NCBI GenBank assembly: GCA_018673925.1
Contig: JABHBL010000102.1
Coordinates: 62,001 to 126,000 of the forward strand
Direction: 5' to 3'
Length of the DNA: 64,000 nt
Origin: Fidelibacterota bacterium
Lineage (GTDB): Bacteria; Fidelibacterota; UBA8477; JABMPR01
Part shown: positions 57,922-64,000 of the stretch, in pieces
Position numbering within the stretch: the first letter of the stretch is position 1
Layout: every line of letters begins with the position of its first letter
Made by a program: the position numbers and the translations under genes
The notes under the pieces: generated by a model
What the model was told of the DNA's origin: nothing
The model's input: the letters and a program-made list of their open reading frames with translations, nothing else
Databases searched by the model: none

Positions 57922-58818
57922 TCAATCTGCATTAGAATTGAAAACCCTCTTCCTCAATATTTCAGGCATCGAAACTGAGAGAATAATTATCACAGCACCA
58001 GTTAATGCAGCGCTTGATAGTTCTTCTCCCAGGAGTACCCACCCCCAAATGCTTGCTAAGATTGGAATGAGAAATGTTGTGTAGCTCATTTTTACAATTG
58101 GGACCCGCTTAACCAACCAGAAATACATGGTAAACCCAATGGCGGAACCGAAAATTGCGAGATAGGCTGTGGCTCCCACGGTGACGACATCCAATACCAC
58201 ATGCTCCCAGGGTTCAACAATAAGGCCAGTGATAAGCAGCAAAGTCGCTCCGATGAGCATGGCCGATGCATTCGCAGCTACGGGATCAAGATTATTCCCT
58301 TCCCTTTTGAACAATACATTGGGATATGCTGCTGCCAGGATGGAAAGCAAGATGACCACCATGCCTTTCGCCGTCTGTGGATCGAAGTCTGCCCCCTTGA
58401 GATCAAAAATAAATAATGTGCCTATGATTGATCCAACGAGGCTAAATATGCTCGAAGCATTAATTTTTTCATTCACCAGCATCCGATGAGCGAATACAGC
58501 TATCATTACAGGTAAGGTCGCCCAAAGGATTGAAGTGATATTGCTATCAACAAATTGCATCCCCCAATAGGTCAGGCCATATCCAAAAAAGAAGTTACCT
58601 ATCCCCAGGGTCAGAATGACATGTCTATCCTCCCGTCGAGGCAAAATCGGCCTCTTGCGCCATTTCTGAAACAGGACCAGAACCAGACCTGCCAGCAGGA
58701 ACCTTATAGAAGCCATTAGAAATGGCGTATCACCAACACTCACTTTGATGGCGATCCAGGTACTGCCCCAGATCAGAACGAGAGTAATGTATAAAAAGGG
58801 AACGATATAAGAGGACAT
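57922..58818 (-). CDS. EamA/DMT-family permease
   Basis: About 298 residues from the ATG at 58818; the track start is a GTG two codons upstream. Ten predicted membrane helices in two EamA repeats (SSYIVPFLYITLVLIWGSTWIAIK; VAANASAMLIGATLLLITGLIV; SYTTFLIPILASIWGWVLLGEELS). Exports small metabolites such as amino acids in characterised relatives; the substrate here is unknown. It lies 90 bp upstream of parA on the same strand and is probably a separate unit. Confidence 0.9.
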   Translation of the reverse strand: MSSYIVPFLYITLVLIWGSTWIAIKVSVGDTPFLMASIRFLLAGLVLVLFQKWRKRPILPRREDRHVILTLGIGNFFFGYGLTYWGMQFVDSNITSILWATLPVMIAVFAHRMLVNEKINASSIFSLVGSIIGTLFIFDLKGADFDPQTAKGMVVILLSILAAAYPNVLFKREGNNLDPVAANASAMLIGATLLLITGLIVEPWEHVVLDVVTVGATAYLAIFGSAIGFTMYFWLVKRVPIVKMSYTTFLIPILASIWGWVLLGEELSSAALTGAVIIILSVSMPEILRKRVFNSNAD

Positions 58819-59230
58819 TTTCACGCGGAGAAATTAGCGTGGTTCTGTCTTTTGACTATGTAAATGTTTGGGTATACCAAGATTTGCAGCTGGTTTCTCA
58901 ATCAAAGGATTCAGCCTTTCCAAATCTGGGAAGAGCTGCCGATGTATTCAATTATTTATCAGGATTTTCAACTCATGAATCATCATTTTTTAATTTTTCA
59001 GGAAGAAGATTCCCAAAATATTTTGCTGAGTTTGTTGATGAAATTTAAAGCTTCAACACAGGTTCAAATATCCCAACTCCTTACAGACAAAGGTCTACGT
59101 GTAATTCTCGTTCATTATATGCTACTATTAACTTCTATTAGTAAACACTACTAACACTATGTGCTTTTAATATTTCTCACTCATTTCGGCATGTATATCG
59201 CAAAGCTAGATTTTGAAATATAGATTTGTT
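58819..59230. other. Intergenic region upstream of the sulfur-reductase operon
   Basis: 412 bp between the divergent EamA and MerR genes. Two overlapping plus-strand ORFs (58839-59048, 58864-59154) look non-coding. AT-rich; it should contain both promoters. A short inverted repeat lies at 59138-59154. No RNA gene recognised. Confidence 0.5.
59138..59154. promoter_or_regulatory. Possible operator upstream of the MerR gene
   Basis: TTAGTA-AACAC-TACTAA, perfect 6-bp arms, 77 bp before the MerR ATG, with further TACTA/TAGTA words just upstream (from about 59123). A candidate binding site for autoregulation; no proof. Confidence 0.3.
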
Positions 59231-59695
59231 ATGAATGCAATAGACATAAAAGAGCGCCTCTCAGATAAAACCAGACCGGTATTCGCTATTGGTGTGGCTG
59301 CCGACCTGGTGGGTGTTTCTGTCCACACCTTGCGAATGTACGAGACTGCAGGTCTTATCATTCCACAACGTACAAAATCCAAACGCCGTCTCTATTCCCA
59401 ATCAGATATCGAAAGACTTCAATGCATCCGCGTCATGATCGAAGATCGCGGATTCAATCTGGCAGGGATTAAAGGGATGATGTCCATGGCTCCCTGCTGG
59501 GAGATCAAAGGTTGCAGTGAGGCAGATCGTGCCTCCTGCGATGCATACAAATCATCATTAGAACCATGTTGGATGGTAAAGTCGACAACTTCAGCATGTC
59601 AGGACGAAGAATGTTCTGAATGCCCTGTTTATCGTGAGGTAACGACCTGTCATAACATGAAATCCTATTTACAAGAACATTGGAAGAACGCATGA
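59231..59695 (+). CDS. MerR-family regulator with Cys-rich C-terminal domain
   Basis: 154 residues from the ATG at 59231; the track start (59213) is a TTG. MerR/HspR-type HTH about 20-90 (IGVAADLVGVSVHTLRMYETAGLI, RRLYSQSDIERLQCIRVMI). The C-terminal ~60 residues hold nine or more Cys, including two CW pairs (PCWEIKGC, EPCWMVKS, CQDEECSECPVY), which could bind a metal, an Fe-S cluster or sense sulfane sulfur. The stop overlaps the reductase start (ATGA), so it probably regulates the downstream sulfur operon by redox state or sulfur ligand. Confidence 0.87.
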   Translation: MNAIDIKERLSDKTRPVFAIGVAADLVGVSVHTLRMYETAGLIIPQRTKSKRRLYSQSDIERLQCIRVMIEDRGFNLAGIKGMMSMAPCWEIKGCSEADRASCDAYKSSLEPCWMVKSTTSACQDEECSECPVYREVTTCHNMKSYLQEHWKNA

Positions 59696-61935
59696 GTACT
59701 AACATGAATCGCCGCGATTTTATAAAAGTCGCAGGTATGGGTGCCGGAAGCCTGGCCTTTGCCACACCCCTGTTTGATTTCTCCAAGGGAGAAATCTTAG
59801 CTCCTGACACAGTTCCCGGCATGTATGCCAAAAGAACTCCTACCTACTGTGAGATATGTTTCTGGAAGTGTGCAGGTTGGGTACATACCAATGAAGAGGG
59901 TAAGATCTGGAAGGTCACTGGCCATGAAGATGATCCCCATTCGAATGGTCGACTGTGCCCCCGTGGTACAGGTGGTGTGGGTATGTACAACGATGAAGAC
60001 CGTTTAAAAACACCCCTCATCCGAACAGAAGTTGGCGGTGTTCAGACATTTCGTGAAGCATCATGGGATGAAGCATTCACCTATATCGCTGACGGGTTGA
60101 AAAAAGTTGCCAAGGAGCATGGACCTGAATGTACGGCCCTCTTCTCCCACGGTTCAGGTGGCAAATATTTTGGTGACCTGTTAAAAGCCTTTGGATCCAA
60201 TAATATTACAGCGCCTTCCTACGCCCAGTGTCGTGGACCTAGAGAGGTTGGCTTTTTTGCCACTTATGGTGAAGGTGTTGGATCACCAGAGCGGGTAGAT
60301 ATCAGGGATACGCGTTGTTTGGTTCTTATTGGTTCACATTTTGGCGAAAACATGCACAATGGCCCAGTTCAGGAGATCGCTCAGGCAACGGCCAAAGGTG
60401 CTTCCATTATTACTGTAGATCCACGCTTTTCCACGGTGGCTAGTAAATCAAAATTCTGGCTGCCTATCAAACCAGCCACAGACATGGCACTCCTACTGGC
60501 CTGGATGCACGTCATTATCAATGAAGGTCTTTATGATAAAGACTATGTTGAAAAGTATACCTATGGTTTTGATGATCTAAAAGCTCACGTCGCTACTATG
60601 ACGCCTGAATGGGCCTATGGACTCACCACCATCAAACCAGAAACCATACGTGAGACTGCCCGGGAAATGGCCAATGCCAGCCCACGGGTTATCATTCACC
60701 CCGGACGTCACGTCACCTGGTATGGTGATGATACTCAGCGATTAAGAGCAGTGGCTATGCTAAACGCACTGTTGGGTTCATGGGGACGTAGAGGTGGTTA
60801 TTACAACCCTGAAAAAGTAAAATTCAAAAGCTATCCACATCCTCCCTTCCCCAAGCCAACCCGAACCTGGAAAGATGCCTTCCCTGGAAAATACAAGTTG
60901 GCTGGATTGTCTCTCGCTTCGGGAATTTGTGATGCAACAATTCCTACTGTAGAGCGGGATTGTTCATTTAAAGCCTGGATTGTCAATGGCACCAATTTGA
61001 TCCATACCTTACCCAACCAGGCCAATACCATTAAAGCCATTCAATCTCTTGACCTGATGGTAGTTGTTGATACAATGCCAATGGAAATCACTGGTTATGC
61101 AGATGTGATTTTACCTGAATGTACCTACCTGGAACGCTATGATAACATTCGTGTAAGTCCACACCGGGAGCCTACCCTGGCTCTACGTATGCCAGCAGCT
61201 GAACCAAAACACAATACCAAACCAGCTTGGTGGATGGCCAAAGGTATTGCTGATAAAATGGGTCTGGGTCATTTCTTTCCATGGAATGATATCGAAGAGA
61301 AATTGGATTGGGAATTGAAGCAGGTAGGTTCCTCTCTGGAAGAAATGAAGCGTTTGGGAGTTAAGAAACTGGACCGTTCCTATGACGATCTCTATCCCAT
61401 GGAAAATCTCGAAGATTTTGAATTCAATACCAACACCGGTAAAATTGAGCTTTACTCAACGGCAATGGAAGATGAGGGCTATGATCCTCTGCCAAAATAT
61501 AAAGCACATGAAGAGCCACCAGAAGGCTACTATCGCCTCATTTATGGTCGCGCTCCTATGCACACTTTTAGTCGCACTGCCAACAACCCAAATCTTACTG
61601 ATCTCATGGATGAGAACAGTGTCTGGGTAAATCCAAAGGTTGCCAAAGAATGGGATCTGAAAAATGATCAGTATTTGTGGCTGGAAAACCAGGATGGCGT
61701 TGTCAGCAAGACCCCCATCAAGGTGCGGGTCACGGAACGTATCCGCTTTGATAGTGTGTACATGGTTCATGGTTTTGGACATACCAATAAAAAACTAACC
61801 CGGGCACACGGTCGTGGTGCCAGTGATGCTGATTTGATCACACGAGTACATATTGATCCTGAAATGGGTGGCACAGGTATGCGGGGTAATTTCGTCACCT
61901 TCCGTTTTGAAGCTGGAGAGGAGGTGTCATCATGA
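59692..61935 (+). CDS. Molybdopterin polysulfide/thiosulfate reductase-type catalytic subunit
   Basis: 747 residues from the ATG at 59692. Tat signal with NRRDFIK. An N-terminal 4Fe-4S site Cys53-x2-Cys56-x3-Cys60-x28-Cys89 (YCEICFWKC, LCPRG). The probable Mo ligand is Cys180 in SYAQCRGPRE, as in PsrA/PhsA-type enzymes (formate dehydrogenases use Sec or Cys too, but the subunit set differs). C-terminal molybdopterin-binding domain from about 620. Exported and folded by Tat to the outer face of the membrane. Next gene is coupled by ATGA. Polysulfide, thiosulfate or tetrathionate is the likely acceptor; arsenate reductase is a less likely alternative. Confidence 0.9.
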   Translation: MSTNMNRRDFIKVAGMGAGSLAFATPLFDFSKGEILAPDTVPGMYAKRTPTYCEICFWKCAGWVHTNEEGKIWKVTGHEDDPHSNGRLCPRGTGGVGMYNDEDRLKTPLIRTEVGGVQTFREASWDEAFTYIADGLKKVAKEHGPECTALFSHGSGGKYFGDLLKAFGSNNITAPSYAQCRGPREVGFFATYGEGVGSPERVDIRDTRCLVLIGSHFGENMHNGPVQEIAQATAKGASIITVDPRFSTVASKSKFWLPIKPATDMALLLAWMHVIINEGLYDKDYVEKYTYGFDDLKAHVATMTPEWAYGLTTIKPETIRETAREMANASPRVIIHPGRHVTWYGDDTQRLRAVAMLNALLGSWGRRGGYYNPEKVKFKSYPHPPFPKPTRTWKDAFPGKYKLAGLSLASGICDATIPTVERDCSFKAWIVNGTNLIHTLPNQANTIKAIQSLDLMVVVDTMPMEITGYADVILPECTYLERYDNIRVSPHREPTLALRMPAAEPKHNTKPAWWMAKGIADKMGLGHFFPWNDIEEKLDWELKQVGSSLEEMKRLGVKKLDRSYDDLYPMENLEDFEFNTNTGKIELYSTAMEDEGYDPLPKYKAHEEPPEGYYRLIYGRAPMHTFSRTANNPNLTDLMDENSVWVNPKVAKEWDLKNDQYLWLENQDGVVSKTPIKVRVTERIRFDSVYMVHGFGHTNKKLTRAHGRGASDADLITRVHIDPEMGGTGMRGNFVTFRFEAGEEVSS

Positions 61936-62465
61936 GATATGCTATGGCTGTAGACACCCTTAAATGCGTGGGTTGTAGCGATTGTGTCGTAGCCTGCCAG
62001 ACTGAAAATGATGTTCCCATTGGTCACTGTCGGGATTGGATTGTCGAAAAGACCACCGGTACTTATCCAGAGCTCCAGTTGGAGATTCGCTCCGAACGTT
62101 GTAATCATTGTGCCAATGCTCCCTGTGTGAGGACTTGTCCCACAGAGGCCAGTCATTATGCCGAGGGTGGCATCGTGCTGGTTGAAGAAAGCGAATGTAT
62201 CGGTTGTAAGGCTTGTATCACATCCTGTCCTTACGATGCTCGCTTTATTCATCCAGAAGGCTATGTCGATAAATGTACATTTTGCATCCACAGGGTTGAG
62301 AAAGGCCAGAATCCAGCTTGCGTCTCTGTCTGTCCCACCCACGCCATGATCTTTGGTGATCTGGATGACCCAAACAGCGACATTTCTCGAGCAATGGCTA
62401 CTCGCAAATGGAAATCACTCATTCCCGAAGCTGGGACTGACCCCAAAGTATTCTACCTGATATAG
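61932..62465 (+). CDS. Four-cluster Fe-S electron-transfer subunit (PsrB/NrfC-like)
   Basis: 177 residues with four ferredoxin-type Cys groups: CVGCSDCVVAC, CNHCANAPCVRTCP, CIGCKACITSCP, CTFCIHR with CVSVCP. It carries electrons between the quinol-oxidising membrane subunit and the molybdenum subunit. It has no Tat signal of its own, so it is likely exported with the catalytic subunit. Strong ribosome site GGAGAGGAGGTG inside the end of the previous gene; ATGA overlap. Confidence 0.95.
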   Translation: MRYAMAVDTLKCVGCSDCVVACQTENDVPIGHCRDWIVEKTTGTYPELQLEIRSERCNHCANAPCVRTCPTEASHYAEGGIVLVEESECIGCKACITSCPYDARFIHPEGYVDKCTFCIHRVEKGQNPACVSVCPTHAMIFGDLDDPNSDISRAMATRKWKSLIPEAGTDPKVFYLI

Positions 62466-62473
62466 AGGTTTTT

Positions 62474-63415
62474 ATGATTGAAGAAATTATCACCAGTGGA
62501 CGTATGAACCCCGAGATTGACCCCATCCTCCATGTTTGGGGTGGGGAAATTCCCTTTTATCTCTTCCTGGGTGGAATCTCAGCGGGAATCTTGATATTCT
62601 CAGCTTATTTCACTCTACGAGGAAGGCAGGAAGAGCTACCAGTTGCGGTAAAATGGATGCCCCTGGCAGTCCCTTTTCTGATCGGGATTGGCTTGATTGC
62701 TCTCTTGATGGATCTTTCCCATGTTCTCTATTTCTGGCAACTATTTACCAATATTCGATGGGAATCACCCATGTCCTGGGGGGCTTGGACGCTGGGTATC
62801 ATCATGCCGCTGTCCATAGCCTGGATTGCCACCTGGGTTGAGGATATTTTTCCAAAATGGGATTGGAAGTTTGACGAAGTTAAAACGGCCATAGAGTGGC
62901 TCAAAAATTATCGTCGATATATGGCTCAAATTCTCATTCTGTTATCCGTTATACTAGGAATGTACACAGGGATTCTGTTGTCAGCTTTTAACGCGAGACC
63001 ATTCTGGAATACAAGTATTCTGGGGCCACTATTTTTGGCTTCCGGTCTTTCAGCCAGTGCTGCCTTGGTTTCTTTCTTTTCGAAATCAGAAGTGGAGAAA
63101 CGCTTGTTTACGCGTATCGATATCATTTTAATCGGAATCGAATTATTCATGATCGTCCATTTATTTATGGGCCATCTCGCTGGTACTCAGGTTCACATTC
63201 AAGCCGCTCAGATGTTCCTTGGTGGTGCCTTTACGGTTCCATTCTGGGTGTTTGTTGTAGGTCTTGGATTGTTACTACCTGTGGTGCTGGAAATTCTTGA
63301 ACTAAAACATAAATTTATCCCAGCCATTGTGCCTGTTGTGCTCATCGTTGCCGGGAATCTCATGCTGCGCTTTATTGTGGTAAACGCCGGTCAAGCCAGC
63401 CGCTGGTTGTATTAA
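62474..63415 (+). CDS. NrfD/PsrC-type membrane anchor
   Basis: 313 residues with about eight to nine membrane helices. Family marks: VWGGEIPFYLFLGGISAG at the start, LLMDLSHVLYFWQLFTN, WESPMSWGAWTLG, and FNARPFWNTSILGPLFLASGLSAS. It binds quinol and passes electrons to the Fe-S subunit, completing a three-subunit respiratory complex. No haem motifs. Starts 8 bp after the Fe-S gene, ribosome site AGAGG. Confidence 0.94.
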   Translation: MIEEIITSGRMNPEIDPILHVWGGEIPFYLFLGGISAGILIFSAYFTLRGRQEELPVAVKWMPLAVPFLIGIGLIALLMDLSHVLYFWQLFTNIRWESPMSWGAWTLGIIMPLSIAWIATWVEDIFPKWDWKFDEVKTAIEWLKNYRRYMAQILILLSVILGMYTGILLSAFNARPFWNTSILGPLFLASGLSASAALVSFFSKSEVEKRLFTRIDIILIGIELFMIVHLFMGHLAGTQVHIQAAQMFLGGAFTVPFWVFVVGLGLLLPVVLEILELKHKFIPAIVPVVLIVAGNLMLRFIVVNAGQASRWLY

Positions 63416-63440
63416 AGCTTAAATATTATAAGGGTTATTG

Positions 63441-63953
63441 ATGATGAATACGAAGTACATGAATCCATACCTGGCAGGTGTCTTGTTGGGATTGGTTCTA
63501 CTCATGGCATTTTTCTTTTCGGGCCGAGGTCTGGGGGCGAGTGGAGCCGTGAAATCAACAGTGGTAACTGTGGTCAGCACTATTGCACCTGAACACGCTG
63601 CCAACTCACCTTTCTACAGCAAGTATATTGGTGAAGGTAAAAGTCCAATGAAATCCTGGTTGGTATTTGAGATCATGGGTGTATTGGTAGGTGGTTTTTT
63701 ATCGGGAGCGCTGGCTGGAAGACTAAAACTCAAAATTGAACATTTTCCAGGAATCTCGGCGAATCGACGTCTCATTTTCGCCATGATCGGTGGTATTCTT
63801 TTTGGGTTTGGTTCACAATTGGGTCGTGGATGTGCCAGTGGCTCAGCTCTAACTGGAATGGCTGTTCTTTCACTCAGTGGTTTTATCAGTATGGCAACAA
63901 TGTTTGGGACTGCTTTTGCCCTGGCATATTTTTTTAGAAAAAATTGGATATAG
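63441..63953 (+). CDS. YeeE/YedE-family sulfur-compound transporter
   Basis: 170 residues from the ATG at 63441 (AAGGG upstream); the track start is a TTG one codon earlier. About four membrane helices. The conserved family segment is FGFGSQLGRGCASGSALTGMA, with the Cys thought to take part in thiosulfate or sulfane transfer in YeeE/TsuA proteins. It is the short half-type form, and a second family member starts right after it. Its place after a polysulfide-type reductase supports uptake of the sulfur substrate or sulfur handling. Confidence 0.88.
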   Translation: MMNTKYMNPYLAGVLLGLVLLMAFFFSGRGLGASGAVKSTVVTVVSTIAPEHAANSPFYSKYIGEGKSPMKSWLVFEIMGVLVGGFLSGALAGRLKLKIEHFPGISANRRLIFAMIGGILFGFGSQLGRGCASGSALTGMAVLSLSGFISMATMFGTAFALAYFFRKNWI

Positions 63954-63962
63954 GGGGCTATC

Positions 63963-64000
63963 ATGGGACCACTCATACCACAGGAAATTATCGGGCAAGA
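63963..64000 (+). CDS. Start of a second YeeE/YedE-family protein (cut by window end)
   Basis: ATG at 63963, 9 bp after the previous stop, with the short translation MGPLIPQEIIGQ before the edge. This opening is typical of the larger YeeE/YedE partner, but only 12 residues are visible, so the assignment rests mostly on the neighbour. Confidence 0.6.
   Translation, partial: MGPLIPQEIIGQ

Noticed and set aside
58839-59154. Two overlapping plus-strand ORFs (69 and 96 residues) in the EamA-MerR gap
   Set aside because: They overlap in different frames, have no ribosome site, no domain or signal pattern and aromatic-rich random-looking composition.

Overview
The window reads as one contiguous stretch of chromosome from a Gram-negative bacterium of the FCB superphylum. 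The evidence is two secreted proteins with type IX secretion (T9SS) type A sorting tails of the PNPFNP kind, two TonB-dependent receptors with carboxypeptidase-regulatory-like N-termini, a DUF4249-like lipoprotein next to one receptor, bactofilin and AtpZ/AtpI at the head of an F-type ATP synthase operon, and many outer-membrane barrels and lipoproteins. The style best fits the Candidatus Marinimicrobia/Calditrichota side of the group rather than classical Bacteroidetes, but no rRNA or tRNA gene is visible and the phylum call is an inference. No phage, transposase or CRISPR array was found.

Layout. 1-2271 (minus): efp-accB-accC, with accC cut by the window edge. 2491-7761: a PHP-domain hydrolase, a small lipoprotein, a dienoyl-CoA-reductase-like SDR and a T9SS-exported protein. 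8109-12088 (plus): a TonB receptor, then an ECF sigma factor, a small His-rich membrane protein and a Spy/CpxP-like lipoprotein ending at a strong terminator. 12173-18920 (minus): a sugar block of TrmB regulator, a GAPDH-like protein lacking the catalytic cysteine, a normal GAPDH, a GH57 glucanotransferase and an alpha-glucan phosphorylase. 19069-27500 (plus): an export operon of two MMPL/RND proteins, a TetR regulator, a LolA-like protein, a DUF1302-like barrel and an unrecognised protein. 27517-36309 (minus): a 58-residue membrane peptide coupled to a TatT-like lipoprotein, an M14 carboxypeptidase with dockerin-like tail, an M1 peptidase fused to an apparent Omp85-like barrel, aspS and an XRE regulator. 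36499-40105 (plus): a second TonB receptor and its lipoprotein. 40107-47710 (minus): a five-haem T9SS cytochrome, and a sigma54-type two-component system upstream of three envelope genes, one of them Spy-like. 47884-57832 (minus): parA-parB-M23-bactofilin-atpZ-atpI-atpBEFHAGDC. 57922-58818: an EamA permease. 59231-64000 (plus): a MerR regulator coupled to a molybdopterin polysulfide/thiosulfate reductase (catalytic, FeS and NrfD subunits) and YeeE/YedE sulfur transporters, the last cut by the right edge.

The most notable items are: the translationally coupled GAPDH pseudoenzyme (Cys to Ala, with phosphate-site residues also lost) beside a TrmB regulator; a candidate sigma54 promoter with an upstream array of TCGACAA half-sites between an NtrC-type regulator gene and an envelope operon containing a Spy-like protein, a layout like ZraPSR; the M1 peptidase fused to an Omp85-like barrel; and a CnrYXH-like ECF cassette. 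Two palindromic repeats are also present, one of which appears to supply the N-terminal codons of a lipoprotein gene.
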